From assembly GCA_005217565.1 (NCBI GenBank), contig SJCO01000018.1, positions 61,816 through 125,815 of the forward strand: 64,000 nt of DNA, given 5' to 3'. The position numbers and the translations under genes were made by a program. Each line of letters begins with the position of its first letter. Position 1 is the stretch's first letter. This document shows positions 10,125 to 19,178 of the stretch, one piece after another. The notes beneath the pieces were generated by a model. It was not told the origin of the DNA, did not search any database, and saw only the letters and a list, made by a program, of their open reading frames with translations. Source of the DNA: Puteibacter caeruleilacunae (GTDB lineage Bacteria; Bacteroidota; Bacteroidia; Bacteroidales; Prolixibacteraceae).

Positions 10125-10536
10125 CAAATACTATTCCGGGGAAATTGAGACACCGGAATTTGAAATATTACGAGAAGAAATGAGTAGCACCCCGCCTAAG
10201 GATGCTGATGAGCTATTGTTCAATGCGATCAATCAACATCGGCACCTTCAAGGTGGGATTAATGAACAAGAATTAATCACATCAATTGAGACTATACAGT
10301 TCCGTGAAAAGCGACACAAGCGAATAAGGCTATTACGTTATGCAGCATCACTACTGGTACTGTTAACCGTTGGCACGCTGATCTTCAACCCGGGAAGTAA
10401 GAATCAGTTGAGTACCGACGAGCAATTTGATATTATTGCATCATCTTTATTGCAAGTGTCACAGGAAATGGAACTTCCAGAACCAGCTCCTCAAATATTG
10501 TACGAAGATGACAATATTGTGATCTATGTAGAATAA
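10102..10536 (+). CDS. Putative single-pass anti-sigma factor
   Basis: About 144 residues from the ATG at 10102 (MKKEQLLDKYYSGE); longer frames would run inside the sigma gene. The first 70 residues are soluble and acidic, with a YYSGEIETPEF motif common in Bacteroidota anti-sigma-like proteins. A membrane segment follows at about residues 76-93 (LLRYAASLLVLLTVGTLIF) and then a short extracytoplasmic tail. The 23-bp overlap with the ECF sigma gene implies translational coupling. No zinc-binding anti-sigma motif is visible, so the role rests on topology and position. Confidence 0.6.
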   Translation: MKKEQLLDKYYSGEIETPEFEILREEMSSTPPKDADELLFNAINQHRHLQGGINEQELITSIETIQFREKRHKRIRLLRYAASLLVLLTVGTLIFNPGSKNQLSTDEQFDIIASSLLQVSQEMELPEPAPQILYEDDNIVIYVE

Positions 10537-10551
10537 CTTAACAATGAATTT

Positions 10552-11406
10552 ATGAGACTAATATTTATAACACTATTTCTGTCGATTGTTTGTAGCAATA
10601 CATTCGCACAATCATCCAAAACATTCGACAAAGCAATTGATCTTCTTGAAGGAGGTAAAGGCTATCACATGCGCCTACCTGTTGAGATATCCGATTCATA
10701 CCTCAATAAAAAAGTAAAAAAGAATTCCAGAGAGGTTCAGAATCTATTGGGAATGCTTGATCAAATCAATGTTATCAATAAGTATGAATTCAATAAGACT
10801 CATGAAGAAAAAATGAGACTATTGTCGATGATCACTTCTGAATACATCAGTGAAAAATGGTATGCAGTAAAGACTCAGAATGACGATAGTAAAGAGCGTA
10901 AATTCACCCATCTTTTCTGTCGCAAGCAACACGACATCACCGCTTTCGCCTCTATAGGATTTAATGGAAACAACTTCTCCTTAATAGAAATTCAGGGTGA
11001 TTGTCTTGATATTGGTAAGATTAAAGATATCTCCAGCCTTTTTAATATTGATGGTATCGATAACTTCAAAAGTATCGACTCTTCAGGTCAGGTAAAGATA
11101 GTCGTCGGAGAGAAGGCAACCAGCCCTATTAGAATCATTGGAAAAAAACCGACCAACGGTAATGGTCCGCTATTCGTATTAGATGGTGTAATTCAAGAGG
11201 CAGGAAAAGATATCAGTCAAATCAATCCTGATGACATTCACAGCATAACAGTATTAAAAGAACCTTCTGCGATAGCACTATACGGCTATGCTGCCCAAGA
11301 TGGAGTAATTATTATAACCACGAAGGCACACGCAAAAGCTACAGGAAAGGACAAAGAACTTGAACAAAATTCAGGCAATAACATCAAGATCAAAAAGAAG
11401 AAGTAA
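10552..11406 (+). CDS. DUF4252-like secreted protein with C-terminal TonB-plug-like domain
   Basis: 284 residues with a signal peptide ending at NTFAQ. Residues about 20-155 resemble DUF4252 proteins, which often follow ECF sigma/anti-sigma pairs in Bacteroidota. Residues about 190-260 resemble the plug of TonB-dependent receptors: GPLFVLDGVI, INPDDIHSITVLKEPSAIALYG, then AAQDGVIIITTK. No beta-barrel follows; the protein ends in a Lys-rich tail (IKIKKKK). It lies 15 bp after the anti-sigma gene, so the three genes form one operon. The role is unknown; a signal-transfer or cargo-presentation function is speculation. Confidence 0.65.
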   Translation: MRLIFITLFLSIVCSNTFAQSSKTFDKAIDLLEGGKGYHMRLPVEISDSYLNKKVKKNSREVQNLLGMLDQINVINKYEFNKTHEEKMRLLSMITSEYISEKWYAVKTQNDDSKERKFTHLFCRKQHDITAFASIGFNGNNFSLIEIQGDCLDIGKIKDISSLFNIDGIDNFKSIDSSGQVKIVVGEKATSPIRIIGKKPTNGNGPLFVLDGVIQEAGKDISQINPDDIHSITVLKEPSAIALYGYAAQDGVIIITTKAHAKATGKDKELEQNSGNNIKIKKKK

Positions 11407-11417
11407 ATTAAAGTAAA

Positions 11418-11451
11418 ACTTAAGTGGGGATAAACTATCCTCACTTAAGTT
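11418..11451. terminator. Bidirectional stem-loop between convergent genes
   Basis: Fourteen-base arms (AACTTAAGTGGGGA and TCCTCACTTAAGTT, one G-T wobble) around a 6-nt loop. It lies 11 bp after the plug-domain gene and just before the stop of the convergent minus-strand gene, so it can serve both. Confidence 0.6.
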
Positions 11452-11462
11452 ATACCGATTTT

Positions 11463-11879
11463 CTAAAAGTCAACTGACACACCAATTAAAGGGGTTAGTT
11501 TCACCATTTCGCCAAAATCACTTCCCAACTCTGCTCCGATAGACAAAGAAATCTTTTTACTTAAAAGATCAGGGATTCTTAAATTAACTGGCAACACAGC
11601 ATAGTTATCTTCTTCATCTGAATAACTAAAGCCCAATCCCCACTCCAGGAAATAATCTTTTACTTCGATTTCATTCTTAAGAGCGAAAGTAAAACGTCCA
11701 TCCTTCAGCTCCAGATCAGTTTCCTCAATCTGAAGTTCAGGGTAAAACTTACTCTCGGTCATCACACTCAAAGCAAGCTTGTTGCCATTAAAAAAACTAA
11801 TTCGTGAGTTCTTCTCCTGACCGTAACCATTGGCCACACAAATCAAGAGAAAACATACGCATACGAGTACATTTTTCAT
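11463..11879 (-). CDS. Small secreted beta-strand protein
   Basis: 138 residues with a signal peptide ending near VANGYGQ. The mature part alternates hydrophobic and polar residues (FFLEWGLGFSYSDEED and ISLSIGAELGSDFGE) and ends in an aromatic residue (GVSVDF), typical of a small outer-membrane barrel or of a C-terminal outer-membrane signal. No family recognised. It is not clearly in an operon. Confidence 0.5.
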   Translation of the reverse strand: MKNVLVCVCFLLICVANGYGQEKNSRISFFNGNKLALSVMTESKFYPELQIEETDLELKDGRFTFALKNEIEVKDYFLEWGLGFSYSDEEDNYAVLPVNLRIPDLLSKKISLSIGAELGSDFGEMVKLTPLIGVSVDF

Positions 11880-12048
11880 ACTTAACTTAAATAAATTGAA
11901 TTTAAAATTAAATGATTAATGTCGTCAGAAAATTCTGGCAGGCATATGATCAAAAAAAGAGCTAATCTGTAACCGTATCATTATACAGAATCAGCTCGGA
12001 TCTCAAAATAAGGCTGCAAATGTATATTTTTTTTTGTTTAATACAAGT

Positions 12049-12079
12049 AAAAAAAGGATACTCTTTCGAATACCCTTTC
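12049..12079 (-). terminator. Terminator of the cobalamin-regulated operon
   Basis: On the minus strand AAAGGGTATTC, a GAAA loop, GAGTATCCTTT and then a run of T. Two G-U pairs replace Watson-Crick pairs. It lies about 75 bp past the stop of the last lipoprotein gene, so the operon very likely ends here. Confidence 0.65.
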
Positions 12080-12152
12080 GTATGTATCTGAACTAAATCA
12101 GAAGAATTATAAGGGGGTGCAAAAAGCTCAATGCTACCTTATATTTCTACAG

Positions 12153-14216
12153 TTATAGTCCAATATAGTCACCATCCACCATATTCTGGTAGGTTGGATT
12201 GTATTGGCAATTTTCTACCTTCCAATTCTCTTCTGAAAGAGAAGGGATTGCATTTTTCAAACCTGAAAAGTCATTTAGGTTTGCACAATAAACAATGTCC
12301 ACACTACCTATTTTTGTTACTGCAGCAAATGCATTAAGATCGGACATAAGGCAATTTGACGCTGCACCAGCCCAGTTGGCACCTTTTATTATCAATTCAC
12401 TTGTAATTTCTCTCAATAATGGGATCTCGATAGCCTTTAATGCCCATGGATTCTTCAGATTTAACTTGTCCATCTTTTTCAGCTTTGGAGCTTCAAAGGT
12501 TTCCAATTCTGTAAGACTTATTTCTAGTTCGCCGATGATCTCCAGATCAACAAATTCCAATTCTGTTTGATTCTGACCCGATGTTTGAGAATACATCTTT
12601 AACTCTTTTACTGAACTTATTGTAATCTTTGGTAGTTTGTAATTAGTAACGGTTAATTTCTCAGCTACTGTTTCTACACCATGCAATGTTGGAAAAACTG
12701 TTGCAAGACTACCTCCATTAAGAGTCAACTCGTTAATGTTTTGTGGCAATGATAGATCTTCTAACACATATCCACTCACTAATTCTAGTGTTTCAAGATT
12801 TTTTATTTGTGATAGATCGAGACTTGTTACTTTTTCTATTCCAGTAAAATTTATCGATGGACATGAAGTAAGCTTAGGAAATGAAAGTTCCTCCATAGCC
12901 ACATTGGAAACATTTAATTCATTGTTTAGGCTTGTTAGCTCAGGACAATCTATTCCCTCAAGAACTGCAACTCCCCAGCTACCTGCAATCTTAAGTGAGC
13001 CTGCTTGTGTCAATTTGGGTAATTGTACATTTAGTAATGCACTGAGACTACTTAACTCAATTTCATTGTTAACTGTTGTTAGTTCTGGTACTTCTAATTC
13101 TTCAAGAAGAGCACCACTCCATCCACCACTAATCTTTAGTGAACCTGCTCGCGATAATTTTGGCATGTGTAGGCTAAGCAAAGCATCGAAACCTTCGAAT
13201 TCGATAGCATTGTCAACATTACCAAGTACATCTAATTTAATGCTATTTAAAGCTGTAAGACTGTTGACCTCGAAGCGACCTCCAACACTCGTTAATCTTG
13301 ACAAATCAATAAGTTCAACTTTATTAAGTTGATCGAAAGTAACTGATCCAAGTATTGACCTAAGACTTGTTAGTTCAATCTTTTTTAAAGCTTCATTAGA
13401 CCCATCAACATAATCATTAGTCTCCGATTGAAAAGCCAAGTTTCCATAAACCTCGCAAAGCGATGCAAATTTAAAAGTGTCAACCGAATTGGAGTTGACT
13501 GTAATAGCATATGCATTCTTCAAATTTGGAAAAGCTACTGTTTTTACTTTTGCCGTGTTTACATATATTTCTCCTACATCAACTAATGCTTCAAAGTTAA
13601 TATCCATGTCCTGTGCCGGATCAAAAGCTTTGTCTGCACTTCCGAAATAAATATTACCCGCCTTTTTAAGGTTAACTAGAGCATCGAACTCAGCTAGCCC
13701 ACAAGAATCTTTAACAATTATGTTTTTCGATACTTCAGTGATTTGTTTTAGAATATCTAGATTATCAACATCACCAATAATTAAGTTACCATCAATCCTT
13801 GTAGCACCTTTGCTTGCAAAAGCATCAACATCTGCTTGTGTTAATAAACTAACATCACCGTTGTTTATCACTTCTTTTTTAATCAGCGAGAAAACATATT
13901 TCTTCTCTTCATTGTTGTACGACTTTACTATAAACTCAACGGGATCTTCCCAATCACTTATTGTTTTAGGATCAGGTGAAATTTCCGACAACTCAGCAAT
14001 TGCATAGTCAGCTTTTGCATTTATTAAATCTACATTTTCAGTTATTTCAACAGTAATCTTGTCGTCAGTAATTAGAGCATCGTATTTCGTACCATCTTTT
14101 TCCAATTGGAAAAAGCTGATGTAGCTGTCGGTTCCTTCAAAAGGGATATCATCATCGCTACAACTGTAGAGACTTATTAAAAGGCCAAATATGGCTATTA
14201 TGATTTTGTTATTCAT
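12153..14216 (-). CDS. Leucine-rich-like surface lipoprotein, copy 2 (B12 operon)
   Basis: 687 residues. The lipoprotein signal ends YSC and is followed by SDDDIPF, an acidic patch like the surface-export signal of Bacteroidota lipoproteins. Residues about 30-110 look like a DUF5018-type beta domain (DPKTISDWEDPVEF). The rest is a long array of 20-25-residue units of the form PKLTxxGSLxIxGxxxLExLxxPELT, resembling receptor-L or BspA-type leucine-rich repeats. Two adjacent blocks near 12900-13200 are nearly the same and reflect a recent internal duplication. It is the last gene of the riboswitch operon and a paralogue of the gene 23 bp upstream. A ligand or cobalamin-binding role is inferred from position only. 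Confidence 0.75.
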   Translation of the reverse strand: MNNKIIIAIFGLLISLYSCSDDDIPFEGTDSYISFFQLEKDGTKYDALITDDKITVEITENVDLINAKADYAIAELSEISPDPKTISDWEDPVEFIVKSYNNEEKKYVFSLIKKEVINNGDVSLLTQADVDAFASKGATRIDGNLIIGDVDNLDILKQITEVSKNIIVKDSCGLAEFDALVNLKKAGNIYFGSADKAFDPAQDMDINFEALVDVGEIYVNTAKVKTVAFPNLKNAYAITVNSNSVDTFKFASLCEVYGNLAFQSETNDYVDGSNEALKKIELTSLRSILGSVTFDQLNKVELIDLSRLTSVGGRFEVNSLTALNSIKLDVLGNVDNAIEFEGFDALLSLHMPKLSRAGSLKISGGWSGALLEELEVPELTTVNNEIELSSLSALLNVQLPKLTQAGSLKIAGSWGVAVLEGIDCPELTSLNNELNVSNVAMEELSFPKLTSCPSINFTGIEKVTSLDLSQIKNLETLELVSGYVLEDLSLPQNINELTLNGGSLATVFPTLHGVETVAEKLTVTNYKLPKITISSVKELKMYSQTSGQNQTELEFVDLEIIGELEISLTELETFEAPKLKKMDKLNLKNPWALKAIEIPLLREITSELIIKGANWAGAASNCLMSDLNAFAAVTKIGSVDIVYCANLNDFSGLKNAIPSLSEENWKVENCQYNPTYQNMVDGDYIGL

Positions 14217-14239
14217 TTTTTGTAATTTCTTATTAAAAC

Positions 14240-16285
14240 TTAATTGTTACTGTATTGCCCCTGTTTCATGGCAGCATAATCAGGATTATACAAACACTCC
14301 TGTACAGACCAATTGTCTTCTGTTAAAGAGTCAATTACATTTTTCAGGCCTGAATAGTCGCTTAATTTACCAGCATATCTTATGTCAACACTACCAGCAC
14401 TAGTTAAATGAGCAAAAGCGTCCATGTTTTCAATAATACTTCTTGAAGCTTGCCATCTGCTACTTCCTCCATAAAACTTGAATTGCCCTGTTACCGTTGC
14501 CAATTTTGATAAATGGATATCAGTTAAAATCAAACAACCTTTAATAATAAGATCGTTACCAACAATCGATAGTTTTGGAGCTGAAAAAGTTGCTAGATTT
14601 CCAAGACTACTAATTTCAAAATCGTCAATTACTTCTTCAAGATCAGCAAAGCTCAACGACTCAATTTCACTTGAATAGTTAAAGTAGAATTTATTGATCT
14701 TTTTAATGCTGGCGATATTTACATCCTTAGCACCACAAGAACTTAGAGCTAAAGTACCTTCGATTTCTTCAAGACTATTAAGATTAGGAAAAGCATAATC
14801 TTTACCTCCGAAATCTATATCTACGTCTCCACTGAGTATTGCTGGGGTCTTAAATTCCTTTAGTTGGGAACAAGTTCCAAGTTCCAAACTATTTAACTCT
14901 GTCATTTGTGGATTATCGAAACTTGAAAGACTCTTTGTGCCTAATAGTTCTATTCTATCGCAAGCTGTTAGCTTAGGAACTGAAACACTTTCAAGAAATG
15001 GAGCAGATTCTATTTGTAGTACACCACCAATCGTACCTAGTTCCGGTAGTTCAAGATTAACCGATGAGGCAAAACGAATCGTGAAATCCTCTTCAACTTT
15101 ATTTAATACAGGCAAATTAATTACTGCAAGATTTAAGCTAAATACATTTAAACTAGAGATATAAACAGAAGAAACTGAATTTAGCTTATTTGCTGAAAAC
15201 TCAGTCATTCCATCATTGTTCTTAATGTTTAAAAGATTAGCTACCTCAGTAAGTTCTGGCAAGCTAATTTCTGGTATTGACCTTATATACTGCAATTGTA
15301 AATCTCCATCGACCGTATTCAGTTGAGATAGATTTAACTCCTTAACCTCCCAGAAATTTTCAATCAATAAGTTACCTCCAACAGCGTTAAGCTTAGGCAA
15401 ACTGATTGTTCTCATAGATGTATTAGAATTCTTCTCTGCATAGTTGCCATTTCTTACTGCTTTCAAAGTAAAATCTTCCGCACATTTCTCTAATAAAGAA
15501 AGATCTAAGGTTTTTAGTTTCGTTGTATTAATGTAAACTTTGTCGACAGACTTAAGCTTAGGAAAAGATATAGACTGTAAGCTATCTGAATTAATAACCA
15601 ACTGATTTACCGTCTCCAAATTATAAAGCTCTAAATCGATAACTTTTGTTGCTTTTGCCTGTTCTGTGAGTGAACCAAAATATAAACCACCTGCTTTTTT
15701 AATATTATTTAGTCCTCCATGATTACAATCAGTTGCCGAATTATTAATTACAATATTTAAATCAACAGCAGTAAGCGTACTAAGAGGAGTAAGGTCTTTA
15801 ATTGTATCAAATTCTGCTGCAGGTATGGTAGTATGACCTAGAATCAAGTTTCCACTAATTCTTGTAACCTTTTTCTTGGCAAACTCAACTACATCTGCTT
15901 GCGTTAATAAAACAACATTATCAGGATCAACTACATCTGTTCTTTTTACAGTGTATGTGTAGCTTTCATATTCATCGTTCCACGCATTCACTCTAAAAAT
16001 TTGTTCCTCATCCCAGTTCGTAACAGTATTAGGATCTGGTTGAACCGATGCATTTTCACTAATTTGATATTCTACACTAGCCGACGCCAGTTTTATACTT
16101 TGTGGAACAGCAATAACAATGTCTGTTCCAGATATAGAAGCTGGATATTTTACTCCTTCAACCGTCAAGGCAAAAGAAATAATATCAGCATTACCACCTA
16201 CAAAGGGATTTTCTTCATCAGAACAGCTAAAAAGTATTATTGCTGATAAGAAGATCAATAAATATCTATTTATAATTGTTTTCAT
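14240..16285 (-). CDS. Leucine-rich-like surface lipoprotein, copy 1 (B12 operon)
   Basis: 681 residues, signal peptide with lipobox ILFSC followed by SDEENPF (acidic, surface-export-like). Same architecture as its downstream paralogue: a DUF5018-like N-terminal domain with DPNTVTNWDEEQIF, then a phrase VVLLTQADVVEFAKK present in both, then repeats such as LPKLNAVGGNLLIENFWEVKEL. The two proteins are alike in layout but clearly diverged in sequence, so the duplication is old. It starts 5 bp after the PKD-protein gene. Function unknown; operon membership suggests a part in capturing cobalamin or its carrier at the cell surface. Confidence 0.75.
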   Translation of the reverse strand: MKTIINRYLLIFLSAIILFSCSDEENPFVGGNADIISFALTVEGVKYPASISGTDIVIAVPQSIKLASASVEYQISENASVQPDPNTVTNWDEEQIFRVNAWNDEYESYTYTVKRTDVVDPDNVVLLTQADVVEFAKKKVTRISGNLILGHTTIPAAEFDTIKDLTPLSTLTAVDLNIVINNSATDCNHGGLNNIKKAGGLYFGSLTEQAKATKVIDLELYNLETVNQLVINSDSLQSISFPKLKSVDKVYINTTKLKTLDLSLLEKCAEDFTLKAVRNGNYAEKNSNTSMRTISLPKLNAVGGNLLIENFWEVKELNLSQLNTVDGDLQLQYIRSIPEISLPELTEVANLLNIKNNDGMTEFSANKLNSVSSVYISSLNVFSLNLAVINLPVLNKVEEDFTIRFASSVNLELPELGTIGGVLQIESAPFLESVSVPKLTACDRIELLGTKSLSSFDNPQMTELNSLELGTCSQLKEFKTPAILSGDVDIDFGGKDYAFPNLNSLEEIEGTLALSSCGAKDVNIASIKKINKFYFNYSSEIESLSFADLEEVIDDFEISSLGNLATFSAPKLSIVGNDLIIKGCLILTDIHLSKLATVTGQFKFYGGSSRWQASRSIIENMDAFAHLTSAGSVDIRYAGKLSDYSGLKNVIDSLTEDNWSVQECLYNPDYAAMKQGQYSNN

Positions 16286-16290
16286 TGCTA

Positions 16291-18003
16291 CTACTTGATT
16301 AAGTTAAAATCTCTAACACCAAACACTTCTGTTGAATTCTCACCCAACCATCCGGCTTTACAATTTACTCCGACTACCACCTTTACAAAGTCGATATACT
16401 CTAGATTAGCTGGTGTACCGTCATATTTAATAGCATCGCTAATTTTAAAATGATTCCCATTTGCTGCAGCTGAATAGTTATCATCTTCAGTTAGTCTGTC
16501 GATTGAACTATAATTATCGGCATACCCCCATTCAAACTCTCCATTTTCCCAGTATCCAGGAGAGGTTTCTTTGGTACGTGATTGCAAACGCGTTCCTCGC
16601 AGGGTATAGGTGTCAGTATCTACCCAAAGAGGATAGTAATAATCTTGATTGTGCCATGCTCCCAGATAATCTATGCATCCAGAATTTCCCTGATTGTCGG
16701 TCCATTGCACTGGTAATCCAGGACTTTTGGGTCTGTGATAAGTCACAGCATAATCTTTTATTGTATTACTACTTTCTGTAGCCGATCCTTTCAATTCATA
16801 CCAGGTATCATTAGGAAGTCCATCCCCATTTTCATCTTGCATCACCCAAACAATACCAGGTTCAGAAGATCCCTTAAATGAGTTTCCTTTGATTTGAATG
16901 TTATAACTTCCATCGTTTTCTACACTATGGTCAAAGCCTAATACGATATGACCACCAAATCCTCCTAACGAAACATATCCTCCTTGTTGCAATCTACCTT
17001 CAGCATATGTTACCGCTTCTTCGTCAGTGTAGACAGAGTATCCTTCGTTTACAAATTGCCCTGGTGCTGGCAAGAAACTATATACTTTATTCCAGTCTTT
17101 CGAGTTGGCTGAGGAAGCCTCTCTTTTATAGGTCCCTTCCTCAGGACATACGTTAACAGTCAAATTCTTGGTAATTTGGGCATAGTCGTTTCGCATCGTA
17201 ACCGTTACATTGTGCACACCTTCATCGCTACTAGAAAAGGCATACCAGGCTTGTTCTCCTTTTTGTTTTTCCTCTCCGTCTACTGTCCAAATGAATTCTC
17301 CATCTAAAATGTTGGTAATATCAAATGCCATTAGTCTGATCGTTCTTCCTGAAGACATATTGTATTCGGTTTGATCAAACACCCAAGAGAAAGGTAGATC
17401 CTCAGCATTACAAACTTTTATCGGGAAACTTACCTGACTAGAACCATCTTCGTTGGTGGCTATGATTGTTAGCGTAAACTCTCCTGTTTCAGTTGAAGAA
17501 AAGGAATAGTCTTTAGTTGTTGCTTTTTCATTACCATCTACAGTCCAGGAATAAGTTGTATTGTCACTACTTTCTACATTAGGTACAAGATCTAGGTTCG
17601 ATCCCTTAACAATTATGTATCCGTCCTCTGGAATGTTAATAGAGATCTTTGGTAAAACAAGGTCTACTACAGTAACTTTCAATTCCACAAACGCCGTTCC
17701 CACACTGTTTACCACATCTAGGGTTAGGTATTTATCACCTAGCTCTGTTGCCTCATATTCCAATTCAGGGGAAGAACTAATAATTTTGCCATCCATTTTC
17801 CAGGCAAACACTGCATTTTCAGCAAATTCGTAATTGGGTGAAATTTTTAAAATATTTCCTTTTTTAACCGTAAAGCTTACGTTGTCTTCCTCCAAATTAA
17901 TTGTCGGAGGTAATATTTCCACATCATCATCATTACATGAAAACAAACAGAGTATCATACCGAATAGCAGTAACAATACCCTATTAGAAATTGCTTTTTT
18001 CAT
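16291..18003 (-). CDS. PKD-repeat surface lipoprotein of the B12 operon
   Basis: 570 residues. Signal peptide with lipobox LFSC followed by NDDDVEI. Three immunoglobulin/PKD-like modules follow at about residues 35-115, 118-200 and 205-285 (FAWKMDGKIISSS, TYSWTVDGNEK, FIWTVDGEEKQ). A C-terminal domain of about 270 residues has GGYVSLGGFGGHIVLGFDHSV and DENGDGLPNDTWYELKG, which could include a calcium loop. Proteins of this build occur next to BtuB/BtuG genes in Bacteroidota. Whether it corresponds to the BtuH type of B12-binding lipoprotein cannot be decided here. It begins 11 bp after the BtuG-like gene. Confidence 0.7.
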   Translation of the reverse strand: MKKAISNRVLLLLFGMILCLFSCNDDDVEILPPTINLEEDNVSFTVKKGNILKISPNYEFAENAVFAWKMDGKIISSSPELEYEATELGDKYLTLDVVNSVGTAFVELKVTVVDLVLPKISINIPEDGYIIVKGSNLDLVPNVESSDNTTYSWTVDGNEKATTKDYSFSSTETGEFTLTIIATNEDGSSQVSFPIKVCNAEDLPFSWVFDQTEYNMSSGRTIRLMAFDITNILDGEFIWTVDGEEKQKGEQAWYAFSSSDEGVHNVTVTMRNDYAQITKNLTVNVCPEEGTYKREASSANSKDWNKVYSFLPAPGQFVNEGYSVYTDEEAVTYAEGRLQQGGYVSLGGFGGHIVLGFDHSVENDGSYNIQIKGNSFKGSSEPGIVWVMQDENGDGLPNDTWYELKGSATESSNTIKDYAVTYHRPKSPGLPVQWTDNQGNSGCIDYLGAWHNQDYYYPLWVDTDTYTLRGTRLQSRTKETSPGYWENGEFEWGYADNYSSIDRLTEDDNYSAAANGNHFKISDAIKYDGTPANLEYIDFVKVVVGVNCKAGWLGENSTEVFGVRDFNLIK

Positions 18004-18014
18004 TTTGAAAAACT

Positions 18015-19178
18015 TTAGTTGTTAATTATTTTTTTGTGAGTAAATACTATATGAGCCGGTATATCTCCAGTAGTTACCGACCATTTTCTTATTCCATCTT
18101 TTGTAAAGCAGTGAAGTGTACCCGGGGTTACATAATCCTTGGCATCTGTGACAAAAAACTCCCCATTTTCAGGATTAACAATCAAACCATATGGTATTTT
18201 AATTTTTTTGTCAGTTCCATCTTTTATAAAGCTTCTGGTTACAACACGCTTGGTTTTCACATTCATAATAGCGTAAGTAATCGTATTACTATTAGTCAGA
18301 TAGCTCCATTCGGTACTATAGATATACAATGAATCTCCACAGAGCGTCATATTACTATTGGGTAACAGATCAAATTCATCAGTAACCAAATCGGTCTTCG
18401 GATCAATAACAAAGGTTTTTGAAGGAACATTGTAATAGTCTCCCCGTGACGATACCCATATCTTGCCATATTTATCGAGTTCCATTCGGTGTAGGTTTAT
18501 TCCAACGTCAATCTTCTTGATTTCTTTAAAGCTCTCCAGGTCAATCACAGAAACAGTACTGTCGTAGTTAGGAACTCGATAACCACCCGAGTTGGCTACG
18601 TACAATTTATTACCAACAATTACCATTTCATCGGGCTGATATCCAACGACACAAGTATCTAATACTTGCAAATTAGTGGTATCCATTTTGGCAACATATC
18701 CAAGACGAGCATTAGGATCTATCTTTACAGGACCAGCATAAGAACTAACATAGGCGTATTCATCCTTAAATGTAATATAGCGACAGTTTGGTATTGAAAC
18801 AGCTTTTATGTGTTTCACTGTTCTTACATCCATTACTTCTACAAAATGAGAACAGTTGATTACTGCATATAGCTTATCTCCATATATCTGGATATCATTT
18901 CCTACATCGCCAAGCTCTTTTACTACGCCAGGATTTCTATCTGCATAAATGTTTTTAGTATATACTCCTGTTTCGTAATCGAAATAGTCTAAGGTCGCTT
19001 TATTACTCCCCATATTTCCTTCATTTAGGAGGAAAAAGCCTTTAATTGGTCCCGAATCTTCAGGTGTAGTAATATCGGTTTCTGTAGGGCGAATTATCTC
19101 ATCTTCTTCTCGGCAGGATACCAGAAACATACCCGCTATTAATAATAGAAGCAAGAGATTTATACATACTCTTCTCAT
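18015..19178 (-). CDS. btuG: BtuG-like YncE/DUF5074 beta-propeller lipoprotein
   Basis: About 387 residues from MRRVCINLLLLLLIAG, with lipobox FLVSC followed by REEDE. Longer frames overlap the receptor gene. The body is a seven-bladed-propeller type with recurrent strands (KLYAVINCSHFVEVMDV, YVAKMDTTNLQVLDT, KLYVANSGGY, IWVSSRGDYYNV). In Bacteroides, BtuG is a surface propeller lipoprotein that binds cobalamin very tightly and docks on BtuB. Its ATG overlaps the receptor stop as ATGA, so the two are translationally coupled, as expected for subunits of one uptake complex. The assignment rests on family, order and the riboswitch. Confidence 0.8.
   Translation of the reverse strand: MRRVCINLLLLLLIAGMFLVSCREEDEIIRPTETDITTPEDSGPIKGFFLLNEGNMGSNKATLDYFDYETGVYTKNIYADRNPGVVKELGDVGNDIQIYGDKLYAVINCSHFVEVMDVRTVKHIKAVSIPNCRYITFKDEYAYVSSYAGPVKIDPNARLGYVAKMDTTNLQVLDTCVVGYQPDEMVIVGNKLYVANSGGYRVPNYDSTVSVIDLESFKEIKKIDVGINLHRMELDKYGKIWVSSRGDYYNVPSKTFVIDPKTDLVTDEFDLLPNSNMTLCGDSLYIYSTEWSYLTNSNTITYAIMNVKTKRVVTRSFIKDGTDKKIKIPYGLIVNPENGEFFVTDAKDYVTPGTLHCFTKDGIRKWSVTTGDIPAHIVFTHKKIINN

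Noticed and set aside
12131..17833. Many plus-strand ORFs opposite the large lipoprotein genes
   Set aside because: They are shadows of long minus-strand genes that have signal peptides, operon spacing and paralogues.
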